Shown here piece after piece: positions 44,811 to 53,107 of a stretch of DNA of 64,000 nt; within the stretch, counting starts at the first letter, position 1; each line of letters begins with the position of its first letter. The position numbers and the translations under genes were made by a program. This DNA is from Devosia subaequoris (GTDB lineage Bacteria > Pseudomonadota > Alphaproteobacteria > Rhizobiales > Devosiaceae): positions 186,001 through 250,000 of the forward strand of contig NZ_JACIEW010000003.1 of the NCBI RefSeq assembly GCF_014197055.1. The letters are read 5' to 3'. A model generated the notes under the pieces. That model was not told the origin of the DNA. It worked only from the letters and a program-made list of their open reading frames with translations, and searched no databases.

Positions 44811-46231
44811 TTTGCGTCATCCTTTTTTGCCGTGCTGGCGCGGCCCAGTTCGGGAAGCCGGATTATGACTTCGAGCCCGCCGCCATCCACCGTCGCATAA
44901 TGCGGCTCCCCGCCAAACTGCGCCGAGAGCTGTTTGACGATGACCGAGCCGAGCCCGGATTCTGTTGCATTCTCGCCCTCCGGCATGCCAACACCGTCGT
45001 CCTTGACGCAAAGCATCGGCACGTCTTCTTCATCACGCGCCATGGTGACGGTTATGGTGCCGCTGCGCGCGCCCGGAAAGGCGTACTTGAGCGCGTTGGT
45101 CACCAGTTCGCCGACCAGAATGCCCAGCGTGGTGGCATCGCGGGCACTCACTTCAATGGGCGACAACACGCCGCGCACCGCGATCCGACCGCCATCGGTT
45201 TGGGTTTCGGCAAGGTCTTCAAGCACGGCCGCGAGGAATTCATCGGCACGCGCGGTTTCAAGGTCATCGCCCAGGCGCAGGCGGCGATGGGCCGAGGCCA
45301 CCGCATGGACCCGCAGCCGCGCCGCTTCGAGCGCTGTGCGGACGTCGTCCGACTCCGCGCGCATCACTTGCAGCGCCAAAAGCGAAGAGACCGTGGCCAG
45401 CGAATTGCCGATGCGATGATTGGTGTCCTGCAACAGCGCTTCCACCCGCTGGCGTTCGCGCTCGGCATGAGCCCGCGCTTCCTCGATATCCCTGGTGCGC
45501 TCGGCCACTTCTTCTTCCAATGCCTCGTTCTGGCTCAACAGCCCGCGATGGCGCTGGGCCAAGGCGCTGACCTGCTTTTGGGTGCGCATCAACAAGGCAT
45601 AGGCCAGGATCGCCGCCGCAGTGAGCGCGGCAATCAATGCCGCGACCAGGCCCGTTCGAGTCTGGTCGATCTGCTGGTTGCGATCAGCCAGCTTGGTATC
45701 TTCCTCGGCGATGAACTCTTCCAAGGTCGCGCTGACCCCGGCCATCAACCGCGCGCCCATGCCGGTCTCGGTCAGGGTCTGGGCCTCTTCATTACGCCGT
45801 GTCGCAACCAGCTCCACGGTGCGATCCATTTCCGCCATCTTGCTTGAAATGTCGCCGGTAATGCTGGCCACGCGGTCGCTTTGTCCGCGATCATCCGTTG
45901 TCATTTCCATCAGGGCGACGACACGACGATCCAGGCTAGAGACAGCCTCCCGATAGGGCTGGAGGAACTGCGGATCGGCCGTCAGCAAAAAACCGCGCTG
46001 GCTGGCCTCGGCCTGGCTCAGCGCATGGGCCAACTCGCGCGCGGCATTGCGCACCGCATAGGTCTTGTTGATGTCGTTGAGCTGCCGGTCGAAACCTTGC
46101 ATGAGCATCAGCGCCGCAACCGCAGCCAGACAGACCAGGCCGAGCGAAACCCACACCGCCAGGCGCCGTGTGCCGCGCCGAACAAGATGCGGTTCCTCGA
46201 CGCTTTTGAGGCGGTCAACCAAGACGCTCAT
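44807..46231 (-). CDS. CHASE3-domain HWE/HisKA_2 sensor histidine kinase, candidate PhyK
   Basis: Membrane sensor kinase, 474 residues: transmembrane helix about 24-46, periplasmic CHASE3 domain about 46-185, second transmembrane helix about 190-212, coiled coil about 220-262, then HisKA_2 dimerisation domain with phospho-acceptor His in DTNHRIGNSL near residue 272. The ATPase domain has LVTNALKYAF and VKDDGVGMPEG. HisKA_2/HWE kinases beside phyR typically phosphorylate PhyR to start the general stress response, which is the expected role here. Oriented away from ecfG and followed by a coupled lipid-kinase gene. Confidence 0.85.
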   Translation of the reverse strand: MSVLVDRLKSVEEPHLVRRGTRRLAVWVSLGLVCLAAVAALMLMQGFDRQLNDINKTYAVRNAARELAHALSQAEASQRGFLLTADPQFLQPYREAVSSLDRRVVALMEMTTDDRGQSDRVASITGDISSKMAEMDRTVELVATRRNEEAQTLTETGMGARLMAGVSATLEEFIAEEDTKLADRNQQIDQTRTGLVAALIAALTAAAILAYALLMRTQKQVSALAQRHRGLLSQNEALEEEVAERTRDIEEARAHAERERQRVEALLQDTNHRIGNSLATVSSLLALQVMRAESDDVRTALEAARLRVHAVASAHRRLRLGDDLETARADEFLAAVLEDLAETQTDGGRIAVRGVLSPIEVSARDATTLGILVGELVTNALKYAFPGARSGTITVTMARDEEDVPMLCVKDDGVGMPEGENATESGLGSVIVKQLSAQFGGEPHYATVDGGGLEVIIRLPELGRASTAKKDDAN

Positions 46232-46289
46232 CTCCTGCTCCTGCGCCGGGTGCGGCCGCTATGCCGAGCAATGCTTTCCAGCGATGGCA

Positions 46290-46577
46290 GCAATGAGGCC
46301 GACACGGCTAAATCAGCGGACGGATTGGCTCACCCAGACCTTCCCACCCAGCCAGCTGCGCCAGTTCGGTCGCATAGAGCAATTCGCAACTCCGCCCAAG
46401 CCAGCGGATCTGACCCCGCGGAGCGGGATAGCAGTGATTGGCCTGAGTGCTAACAAGCTTGTGTCGCAAGGCGTGCCGGAACTTCCCGGCACCCCTATTT
46501 TGCTCAAGCCATTACCTGACGCGGTCCTGATCGAGGCCGTACGAGGTCCGTCTCGCTCAGAAGCCGTGATTACCTGA
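46290..46577 (+). pseudogene. possible remnant of a response-regulator receiver domain
   Basis: In the 325-bp gap between the sensor kinase and ecfG, a plus-strand frame encodes, near its C-terminus, IAVIGLSANKL then GTPILLKPLPDAVLIEAVR. This resembles strands beta-4 and beta-5 plus the conserved Lys-Pro and last helix of a receiver domain. The N-terminal half (acidic pocket, phosphorylated Asp) is absent; only unrelated sequence precedes it. It overlaps the end of ecfG by 21 bp on the other strand. It may be a decayed single-domain regulator of the stress pathway, or chance. Confidence 0.35.
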
Positions 46578-47111
46578 TGTCACCTGCGCGGAAACGGCAT
46601 CCGGACCGTAATCGGACTCCCCGCTCACCTTGAGCAATTCCGTCAGCCGCGTGCGGGCACGGCTGACCCGGCTCTTCATAGTGCCCACGGCGCATTCGCA
46701 GATCGACGCAGCTTCTTCATAGGAAAAGCCGGAAGCGCCAATCAGAATAATGGCTTCGCGCTGGTCGTCGGGAAGCTCGGACAGCGCTGCCTTGAAGTCT
46801 TCGAGATCCATCGAGCCATATTGTGATGGATGCACCGAAAGACGCTCGGTGAAGGCCCCATCAGTATCCTGCACTTCGCGTCCACGCTTGCGCATCTGGC
46901 TGTAGAATTCGTTGCGCAGGATGGTGAACAGCCACGCCTTGATATTGGTGCCCATTTCGAAGCTGGACTGCTTGGCCCAGGCTTTCATGACCGTGTCCTG
47001 CACCAGATCATCGGCCTTGTCATGCTTTCCGGTCAGCGATACCGCAAAGGCGCGCAGACTTGGCAAGGTCGCCAGCATTTCCCGTTTGAAGGACGTTCCT
47101 TCGGCACTCAT
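46557..47111 (-). CDS. ecfG: general stress response sigma factor EcfG
   Basis: ECF15-class sigma factor, 184 residues, that directs the alphaproteobacterial general stress response from GGAAC-N16/17-CGTT promoters. Region 2 (about 12-80) includes HDKADDLVQDTVMKAW and NIKAWLFTILRNEFYSQMRK. Region 4 (about 120-170) includes LPDDQREAIILIGASGFSYEE and CAVGTMKSRVSRAR. It is encoded 4 bp after nepR in the same transcript, the canonical arrangement with phyR divergent. Exact copies of its promoter precede several genes within 6 kb. Confidence 0.94.
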   Translation of the reverse strand: MSAEGTSFKREMLATLPSLRAFAVSLTGKHDKADDLVQDTVMKAWAKQSSFEMGTNIKAWLFTILRNEFYSQMRKRGREVQDTDGAFTERLSVHPSQYGSMDLEDFKAALSELPDDQREAIILIGASGFSYEEAASICECAVGTMKSRVSRARTRLTELLKVSGESDYGPDAVSAQVTSGNHGF

Positions 47112-47115
47112 GCCG

Positions 47116-47337
47116 TTACTCTCCCCCGCGATTGGAAGACTTGTCGCTTTGAGCCTGTTCGGCGCTGTCTAGCTTTTCGAGCAGATCAAGAAGCTGGTCG
47201 GGGACGCCCTCGTCCTGAACCGCTCCATAGAGAGCGCGCAGACGCGACCCGATGTCCGAAGTCGGACCGAGTCCATCTTCCGCCCGCTCCGCCTGCATGC
47301 GCACACGTTGCTGCGTCACCAAATTATCCTTCTTCAT
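47116..47337 (-). CDS. nepR: anti-sigma factor NepR
   Basis: 73-residue anti-sigma factor that holds EcfG until phosphorylated PhyR binds it. The conserved core is IGSRLRALYGAVQDEGVPDQ (about 29-48) followed by LLDLLEKLD, the two-helix region that contacts sigma or PhyR; flanks are polar and disordered. The ATG at 47337 is the only sensible start. It lies first in a nepR-ecfG unit, divergent from phyR. Confidence 0.93.
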   Translation of the reverse strand: MKKDNLVTQQRVRMQAERAEDGLGPTSDIGSRLRALYGAVQDEGVPDQLLDLLEKLDSAEQAQSDKSSNRGGE

Positions 47338-47385
47338 TCCGAATATGACCGTTAGTCTTCATCTCTCGCGCGGTATCGATGCCCA

Positions 47386-47411
47386 AATGCCATGAGGGCC
47401 ACAAAAGTTCC
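47386..47411 (-). promoter_or_regulatory. EcfG-like promoter for nepR-ecfG
   Basis: On the minus strand GGAAC (47411-47407), 17 nt, then CATT (47389-47386): exact -35 and an imperfect -10 (CATT for CGTT). Its -35 forms an inverted repeat with that of the phyR promoter. Confidence 0.55.
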
Positions 47412-47419
47412 GTCTCGCT

Positions 47420-47444
47420 GGAACTTTTCTCGACAGCACACGTT
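47420..47444 (+). promoter_or_regulatory. EcfG promoter for phyR
   Basis: GGAAC (47420-47424), 16 nt, CGTT (47441-47444): exact consensus, 52 bp before the phyR start. It implies positive feedback on the response regulator. Confidence 0.85.
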
Positions 47445-47496
47445 TTGAGCCATCGTTGAGTGCAATACAACAAGCGTCACCCGGGAGTTTTCGTCT

Positions 47497-48291
47497 ATGT
47501 CCTTGTCCACGCGGATCGCACCGCACCTGCCCTACCTGCGGCGCTTTTCTCGCGCCGTTACCGGTTCGCAGACCTCAGGCGACGCCTATGTCGCCGCCAC
47601 ACTTGAAGCACTGATTGCCGATATCTCCCTGTTCCCCGAAGCTAGCACCGACCGCATCGCGCTCTACAAGCTGTTCTCAGCATTGTTTTCCTCCTCGGCG
47701 GTGAAAGTGCCCGAGCCAGCCTCAAGCTTTGCCTGGGAACAGCGCGCTGCGGCCAATTTGGCCAATCTGGCGCCCTTGCCCCGCCAGGCGTTCCTGCTGG
47801 TAGCGGTAGAAGGCTTCACCCACCCGCAGGCAGCGGAAATCCTCTCCACAAGCGAGGATGAATTTGCCGAACTGCTCGACCGGGCGTCTACCGACATTTC
47901 CCGTCAGGTGGCGACCGAGATTATGATCATCGAAGACGAGCCGCTGATCGCCATGGATATCGAGCAGATGGTGCAGAGCCTCGGCCACAAGGTGGTCAGC
48001 ATTGCCCGGACGCACAAGGAAGCGGTGAGCCTGTTCGCGCAGACCCAGCCCCGCATGATCCTGGCTGACATCCAGCTTGCTGATGGCAGCTCGGGCATCG
48101 ATGCGGTCAACGACATCCTCAATACCCACTCTGTACCGGTTATTTTCATCACCGCCTTCCCTGAGCGGCTGCTGACCGGCGAGCGTCCGGAACCGACCTT
48201 CCTGGTCACCAAGCCATTCAACCCCGACATGGTGAAGGCTCTGATCAGCCAGGCACTGTTCTTTGATGAAGGCTCCCGCGCCGCAGCTTGA
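47497..48291 (+). CDS. phyR: general stress response regulator PhyR
   Basis: 264-residue anti-anti-sigma response regulator: an N-terminal sigma-like domain (about 1-135) that mimics EcfG, and a C-terminal receiver domain (about 142-262). The acidic pocket is IIEDEP (residues 144-149), the phospho-acceptor is D191 in ILADIQLADG, and the switch Lys is K239 in TKPF. When phosphorylated it sequesters NepR and frees EcfG. It is divergent from nepR-ecfG with its own EcfG promoter and has a terminator directly after it. Confidence 0.95.
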   Translation: MSLSTRIAPHLPYLRRFSRAVTGSQTSGDAYVAATLEALIADISLFPEASTDRIALYKLFSALFSSSAVKVPEPASSFAWEQRAAANLANLAPLPRQAFLLVAVEGFTHPQAAEILSTSEDEFAELLDRASTDISRQVATEIMIIEDEPLIAMDIEQMVQSLGHKVVSIARTHKEAVSLFAQTQPRMILADIQLADGSSGIDAVNDILNTHSVPVIFITAFPERLLTGERPEPTFLVTKPFNPDMVKALISQALFFDEGSRAAA

Positions 48292-48309
48292 TTGAAGCTG
48301 AATTGTTGA

Positions 48310-48340
48310 AAAAGGCCGGCGCGATCCGGCCTTTTTCTTT
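48310..48340 (+). terminator. terminator of phyR
   Basis: AAAGGCCGG / CCGGCCTTT hairpin with a 6-nt loop followed by a T-rich tail, about 20 bp after the phyR stop. Confidence 0.85.
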
Positions 48341-48346
48341 GCGTCC

Positions 48347-48371
48347 GGAACTTGCTGTAAAGAGCAGCGTT
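48347..48371 (+). promoter_or_regulatory. EcfG general-stress promoter
   Basis: GGAAC (48347-48351), 16 nt, CGTT (48368-48371): exact consensus, 33 bp before the DUF1328 gene. Confidence 0.83.
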
Positions 48372-48403
48372 GTTAGTGCAAGTATCAAAACATGGAGTTT
48401 CCC

Positions 48404-48571
48404 ATGCTGTATTATGCACTGGTGTTTCTGGTCATCGCGCTGATCGCTGGCGTACTGGGCTTTGGTGGCATTGCCGGCGCGTCGGCTGGTATCGCGCAGA
48501 TTCTGTTCTTCCTCTTCCTGGCCTTCCTCGTGATCTCTCTGGTCATTGGGCTGTTTCGCAGGGGCACATAG
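48404..48571 (+). CDS. DUF1328 (YtjA/UPF0391) small membrane protein, 55 aa
   Basis: 55-residue protein with two transmembrane helices (about 2-17 and 29-50) joined by the characteristic [15 protein letters not shown] turn of DUF1328. Function is unknown, but the family is commonly stress-induced in alphaproteobacteria. GGAG precedes the ATG. The exact EcfG promoter 33 bp upstream and the terminator downstream make it a single-gene stress transcript next to phyR. Confidence 0.88.
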   Translation: MLYYALVFLVIALIAGVLGFGGIAGASAGIAQILFFLFLAFLVISLVIGLFRRGT

Positions 48572-48593
48572 CTCCGAGGCGTAATGCCCATCG

Positions 48594-48626
48594 AAAGCGG
48601 TGCCGCCCGGGCGCCGCTTTTTATTT
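48594..48626 (+). terminator. terminator of DUF1328 gene
   Basis: AAAGCGG pairs with CCGCTTT around a GC-rich inner stem, followed by TTATTT. It lies between convergent genes. Confidence 0.7.
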
Positions 48627-49413
48627 ACGGCTCGGGAAACCAGCTTTCGATCTGCCCTGTCGCCCAATAGACGGTCAACCCGATCCATTCGCGCATGGCG
48701 GTCGAGGCAATGGTGAGATTGCCCCCAGGGTCGGCCAGATCAAGGCCGAACTGCTCAGTGCCGGTGCTGCGAAAGTCCGTTGGCCAGGGCAGAACCTGAA
48801 CCCCTTGAGCACGAAACAGGCCGACTGAGCGTGGCATGTGAAAGGCCGACGTCACCAGCGCAATTGTCTCGCCGTCTTCTGTGAGCAACTCGCGGGTGAA
48901 GCGGGCATTTTCGATCGTATTGCGCGAATCCGGCTCAAGCACCAGACGGTCGCTGTCGATCCCCAGCCCCACAAAGAAGCGGCGCGCTGTTTCCGCCTCG
49001 CTTTCACCCCGGCCGCCCAGCACACCACCACCGCCGGACAGGACGATACGCGCCGCCGGAAAGCGCTGCGCCAGCCACAATGTTGTCGACAATCTCTCTG
49101 CGGCATCGTTCATCGCCACGGTCTGCCGGGCCCCGCTGACACTGGACACCGTCGCACCGCCGAGCATCACGATGGCATCGACCCGTGCCGGCACCGCTGG
49201 CACCGCAAACCGGTCTTCCAGCGGCCGGATCAGGATTCCACCGATATTGGTCAGGCTAACGAGGCCGAGCAATAATACGGCCAGCCCCAGCGATGTCAGG
49301 GCAAGCCGGCGGCGCCCAAGTGCAACCAGGCCGCCCGCCACCAGCATCAGCAAAAGCGCGACGCTGATCGGCTGCGCCACCAGCCAGAATAGCTTCGAGA
49401 CAACAAAGAACAT
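48625..49413 (-). CDS. ElyC/YdcF family membrane protein (DUF218)
   Basis: 262-residue inner-membrane protein: two N-terminal transmembrane helices (about 5-25 and 34-54) and a periplasmic/soluble DUF218 domain (about 75-240) with [26 protein letters not shown] and [14 protein letters not shown]. ElyC-type proteins act in envelope polysaccharide (undecaprenyl carrier) metabolism; YdcF-type members bind SAM. Which applies is unclear. The start at 49413 follows GGTGGAG; a longer frame to 49431 is less likely. Confidence 0.84.
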   Translation of the reverse strand: MFFVVSKLFWLVAQPISVALLLMLVAGGLVALGRRRLALTSLGLAVLLLGLVSLTNIGGILIRPLEDRFAVPAVPARVDAIVMLGGATVSSVSGARQTVAMNDAAERLSTTLWLAQRFPAARIVLSGGGGVLGGRGESEAETARRFFVGLGIDSDRLVLEPDSRNTIENARFTRELLTEDGETIALVTSAFHMPRSVGLFRAQGVQVLPWPTDFRSTGTEQFGLDLADPGGNLTIASTAMREWIGLTVYWATGQIESWFPEP

Positions 49414-49555
49414 GCCCACTCCACCCTGCACGGTACGGGCAAAACCCGCTTTTTCGCTTGCTATCTCACTGGCTTCTGGTTTTCTACCAGACGGTCAAGA
49501 TTGCCAATCGAATAATAAGGCAGTCGCCAGTCAGGAAGCGCCCGGGAACGGGCCA

Positions 49556-50362
49556 ATGGTGAGCATGAAGCAGGCAGCGCCCGCAAAAGCGGAGCCATCG
49601 CCGGTCGTCGAACTGCGCGAACTTCACAAGTCCTTCGGAGCCCTGGAAGTGCTCAAGGGCATTTCCTTTACCGCGCGCGAAGGACAGGTCGTCTCCCTTA
49701 TCGGGTCTTCCGGATCAGGCAAATCCACGCTGCTGCGCTGCATCAACATGCTTGAGATCCCCGATAGCGGGGATGTGCTGATCGACGGCGAAGCCATCGT
49801 GCTCAAGGGCAATGGCCAGGGTCGCAGCATTGGCGACGAACACCAGATCCGCCGCATCCGCTCCGAACTGGGCATGGTCTTCCAGTCCTTCAACCTTTGG
49901 GCGCACATGACCATTCTCGAAAACGTCATGGAAGCGCCGCTGGTGGTGCAGAAGCGCGCTCGGCCCGAGGTCGAAGACGAGGCACGCGCCATGCTCGACA
50001 AGGTAGGGATCGGCGCAAAGGCCGATGCCTATCCCGCCCAGCTCTCCGGCGGCCAACAGCAGCGCGCCGCCATCGCCCGGGCCCTCTGCATCAATCCGCG
50101 CGTCATGCTGTTTGACGAGCCCACCTCTGCCCTCGACCCCGAACTGGAAGTCGAAGTGCTGCGCGTGATCAAGCTGCTGGCCGACGAGGGCCGGACCATG
50201 GTGTTGGTCACACACGACATGGATTTCGCCCGCTCGGTGTCCGACCGGGTGATCTTTCTGCATCAGGGACTGATCGAAGAGGAAGGTGCGCCCGATCAAG
50301 TGTTCGGCGCTACCAAATCGGTTCGTCTCAAACAATTTCTCAATGCGGCCAGCCACGACTGA
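49556..50362 (+). CDS. polar amino-acid-type ABC transporter ATP-binding protein
   Basis: ATPase of the HisP/GlnQ/AotP group, 268 residues. Walker [10 protein letters not shown] (about 48-56), signature LSGGQQQR, Walker [13 protein letters not shown] and switch VTHDMDFA are present. The first 15 residues are a Pro/Ala-rich leader; the start may be ATG 49556, GTG 49559 or ATG 49565. It heads an operon with a binding protein and two permeases. The neighbours (M14 deacylase, thiamine-binding-like protein) suggest import of an N-acylated or amide compound rather than a plain amino acid, which is inference. Confidence 0.87.
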   Translation: MVSMKQAAPAKAEPSPVVELRELHKSFGALEVLKGISFTAREGQVVSLIGSSGSGKSTLLRCINMLEIPDSGDVLIDGEAIVLKGNGQGRSIGDEHQIRRIRSELGMVFQSFNLWAHMTILENVMEAPLVVQKRARPEVEDEARAMLDKVGIGAKADAYPAQLSGGQQQRAAIARALCINPRVMLFDEPTSALDPELEVEVLRVIKLLADEGRTMVLVTHDMDFARSVSDRVIFLHQGLIEEEGAPDQVFGATKSVRLKQFLNAASHD

Positions 50363-50429
50363 CCTGCATGGAAAACGACCCGGAAAACCGGGCGCAACGA
50401 CGACACGAAACGCAAACGGAGAAACGAGA

Positions 50430-51182
50430 ATGAAAAAGACGATGTTGGCAGCGGCCGCCGTTCTGGCCTTGGCAACCCCCGCCCTCGCCCAGGACACTGT
50501 CCGTATCGCCACTGAAGGCGCCTATGCGCCTTGGAACTTCCTCAACGATGCCGGCGAGCCGGCCGGCTTCGAGATCGATCTGGGCAATGCAATCTGCGAA
50601 ACCGCAGAGCTGAACTGTGAGTGGGTCATCAATGATTGGGATTCCATCATCCCGAACCTGCTGGCCGGCAACTACGACCTGATCATGGCCGGCATGTCGA
50701 TCACCGATGAACGTCTCGAAACCATCGATTTCTCGGACAACTATTTCCCACCCGATCCGTCCAAGTTCGTCGCCGCTGCCGGTGCCAACCTTGACTTCTC
50801 CGATCTCTCCGGCGCCCGCGTCGGCGTGCAGGGTGGCACCATCCAGGCCGGCTATGCCGAGGAAAACCTGGGCGGCGCCAACACCATCGTTACCTTCTCA
50901 ACCGCTGACCAGGCCATGGCCGATCTGGCCGCCGGCAATCTCGACACCATCCTGGCCGACGGTGCCTATCTTGAGCCCGTCGTAACCGCCTCGAACGGCG
51001 CGCTGGAATTCGTGGGTGAAGACGTGATGATCGGCGGCGGCGTGGGCGCCGGTGTGCGCAAGGAAGACGCTGAGCTCAAGGCGACCGTTGACGAGACCCT
51101 GGCCACGCTCAAGGCCGATGGCACCGTGGATGCGCTGATCGCCCGGTGGTTCGACGGCATGGGTCCGTTCTTCGCTGAATAA
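50430..51182 (+). CDS. amino-acid-type ABC transporter substrate-binding protein
   Basis: Periplasmic binding protein (SBP_bac_3, HisJ/ArgT-like), 250 residues. The signal peptide ends at ALA (about residue 20) before QDTVRIATEGAYAPWNF. GFEIDLGNAICE and WDSIIPNLLAGNYDLIMAGM are the family's hallmark ligand-pocket segments. Two Cys near residues 60-67 may form the usual disulfide. The start at 50430 follows CGGAGAAACGAGA. It sits between the ATPase and permease genes of one operon. Confidence 0.87.
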   Translation: MKKTMLAAAAVLALATPALAQDTVRIATEGAYAPWNFLNDAGEPAGFEIDLGNAICETAELNCEWVINDWDSIIPNLLAGNYDLIMAGMSITDERLETIDFSDNYFPPDPSKFVAAAGANLDFSDLSGARVGVQGGTIQAGYAEENLGGANTIVTFSTADQAMADLAAGNLDTILADGAYLEPVVTASNGALEFVGEDVMIGGGVGAGVRKEDAELKATVDETLATLKADGTVDALIARWFDGMGPFFAE

Positions 51183-51248
51183 GCCGATCCGGCTCCAGAA
51201 CCTGTCCCTCCCGGCCTCGAGAGGGACATCAACCGCGGATTGTGCGGC

Positions 51249-52061
51249 ATGACCGAAGACCTCACCTTCTGGCTCGGCTACATCACCAATGGCAAGCATC
51301 TGACCTGGTACGCAAGCTTCCAGTTCACGATCTATGCTGGCCTGTTGGGCGGCGTCCTTGCCGTCATATTCGGCCTGACCGGCGCGACGCTGAAAAATTC
51401 GCGCTTCTTCATGCTGCGCCTGATTGGCTCGACCTATTCATCCATCGTGCGCGGCGTGCCCGATGTGCTGTTCTTCCTGTTCTTCCCCCTGGCCTTCGAA
51501 CAGGGCGTGGAATGGCTGGTGTCCACCCAGGTCTGTTCACCCGAGGCCATCGCTGCACAGACGGCCCCATGGCCACCCTGCCGCGAAGCCAACTGGTTCC
51601 TTGGCACGACAGAATATCTCCTGCTGGCGAGCGTGTCGCTGGGGCTCGTCTACGGCGCCTTTGCCACCAATGTTATCCATGGCGCCATGCGGGCGGTTCC
51701 GGCTGGTCAGCTTGAGGCAGCCCGCGCTTATGGCATGAGCACCACTCAGGTGCTCTGGCGCGTGCATATCCGCCAGATGTGGGTCTATGCCCTGCCCGGC
51801 CTCTCCAATGTCTGGATGCTGATCGTCAAGGCGACCTCGCTGCTTTCTCTGCTGCAGATCGCCGATATCGTACTCTGGGCCGACCGGCTCGGCGCGCCCA
51901 ATTTCCTGCCCACTGTGGGCCTGGTTCATGACGACTGGCGCTGGCGTTATTACCTCGTGCTGTTCGTTTTTTATATCCTGGTCACCTGGCTGTCCGAACG
52001 CGCCTTCGAATACCTCATGCGACGTACCGGACGCGGCATTCTCTCGGAGGTGCCGGCCTGA
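51249..52061 (+). CDS. amino-acid ABC transporter permease (HisQ-like)
   Basis: Inner-membrane permease of the HisM/HisQ family, 270 residues. The EAA-type loop is AGQLEAARAYGMSTTQVLWRV near residues 155-175. A Cys-containing periplasmic insert (STQVCSPEAIAAQTAPWPPC) near residues 97-116 is unusual and may form a disulfide. The ATG at 51249 follows an out-of-context TTG; no strong ribosome-binding site is seen. The stop overlaps the start of the second permease gene by one base. Confidence 0.84.
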   Translation: MTEDLTFWLGYITNGKHLTWYASFQFTIYAGLLGGVLAVIFGLTGATLKNSRFFMLRLIGSTYSSIVRGVPDVLFFLFFPLAFEQGVEWLVSTQVCSPEAIAAQTAPWPPCREANWFLGTTEYLLLASVSLGLVYGAFATNVIHGAMRAVPAGQLEAARAYGMSTTQVLWRVHIRQMWVYALPGLSNVWMLIVKATSLLSLLQIADIVLWADRLGAPNFLPTVGLVHDDWRWRYYLVLFVFYILVTWLSERAFEYLMRRTGRGILSEVPA

Positions 52062-52795
52062 TGGAAGCGTTCTTGGACGATCTGGCCATCATGGCCCCGG
52101 CGGTGCTGTTCAATATCTATTTCGCGGTCGCCTCGATCCCGCTGGGCTTTGTGCTCGCGATTTTCCTGGCGCTCGGGAAGGCGTCTGACAACCAGCTGAT
52201 CAACGCCCTGTCGCGCGGCTATATCTATGCCTTTCGCGGTTCGCCGCTCTTCATCCAGTTCTTCATGTTCTATTCGCTGGCGCTTTCGCTCAACCTGACG
52301 GTCTGGCGACCACTCGGCATCTCCGGCTTCGTGCTGCATCCCCTGGTCATCGGGCCGCTGGTACTGGTGCTCAACACTTCGGCCTATACGGCCGAAATCT
52401 TCTATGGCGCACTGCGCGCGGTGCCCCGCGGCGCCGTCGAGGCAGCCAGAGCCTATGGTATGAGCCGATCCCAGCAGTTCCGCCGCGTGGTCTGGCCTAA
52501 CCTCATCCGACTGGCCTGGCCGGCTTATACCAATGAGGTGGTGTTCCTGTTTCACGCCACGGCCATTGTCTATTTTGCGCTGCCTGTGGTCGGTGCGCAG
52601 GCCGACCTGATGACCACGGCAAAGACGCTGTTCGAGCGCGATTTCAATGCATTCCTGCATTTCTCGGTCGCCGCGCTCTATTTCCTTGCGGTCTCCCTGG
52701 TGGTGTTCTTTGTGTTCGGTCTGATCTATCAGCGGCTGATGCGCCATCTGCCAGCCCAACCGGGCCTGCGCTTTGCGCCCAAATGGATGCGCTGA
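52061..52795 (+). CDS. amino-acid ABC transporter permease (HisM-like)
   Basis: Inner-membrane permease, 244 residues with five or six helices. The EAA loop is GAVEAARAYGMSRSQQFRRV near residues 125-145. GFVLAIFLALGKASDN and YAFRGSPLFIQFFMFY are typical HisM-type segments. It starts at the ATG overlapping the TGA of the preceding gene. The next gene follows after 14 bp, so the operon continues into the small thiamine-binding-like protein and the deacylase. Confidence 0.85.
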   Translation: MEAFLDDLAIMAPAVLFNIYFAVASIPLGFVLAIFLALGKASDNQLINALSRGYIYAFRGSPLFIQFFMFYSLALSLNLTVWRPLGISGFVLHPLVIGPLVLVLNTSAYTAEIFYGALRAVPRGAVEAARAYGMSRSQQFRRVVWPNLIRLAWPAYTNEVVFLFHATAIVYFALPVVGAQADLMTTAKTLFERDFNAFLHFSVAALYFLAVSLVVFFVFGLIYQRLMRHLPAQPGLRFAPKWMR

Positions 52796-52809
52796 GACAA
52801 GGAACGAGC

Positions 52810-53097
52810 ATGAAAGTCATCGCCGATCTTTGCATTGTCCCAATGGGCGTAGGCCCTTCGGTATCCGCCTATATCAAAGAGGTCCGCGAGGTGTTGGCGG
52901 CGACCGGCCTTTCCCACGACATGCATGCAAATGGCACCAATATCGAAGGCGAAATGGCAGACGTCAGCGCTGCGGTGGAGGCCTGTTGCGCGCGCCTGCA
53001 CGAGCTCGGCGTCGAGCGCATCTTCTGCACCATGCATTTCTCCACCCGCATCGACAAACCCCAGACCATGGCCGACAAGCTCGCCCGTCTCGCCTGA
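52810..53097 (+). CDS. MTH1187/YkoF-type thiamine-binding-like protein (DUF77)
   Basis: 95-residue alpha/beta protein of the MTH1187 (Thiamine_BP, DUF77) family. IADLCIVPMGVGPSVSAYI at the N-terminus and HANGTNIEG in the middle (the ligand-binding region) are diagnostic. Homologues bind thiamine or its pyrimidine part as tetramers. It is unusual to find one in an amino-acid-type transporter operon; it may signal that the transported compound is a thiamine precursor. AAGGAACGAGC precedes the ATG. Confidence 0.82.
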   Translation: MKVIADLCIVPMGVGPSVSAYIKEVREVLAATGLSHDMHANGTNIEGEMADVSAAVEACCARLHELGVERIFCTMHFSTRIDKPQTMADKLARLA

Positions 53098-53107
53098 AGA
53101 ACGCAGC

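Noticed and set aside
43809..44900. 363-codon plus-strand frame opposite the lipid-kinase gene
   Set aside because: The minus strand carries the GGGDGT and PAGTMNLF motifs of the DAGK family, so the plus-strand frame is a shadow.
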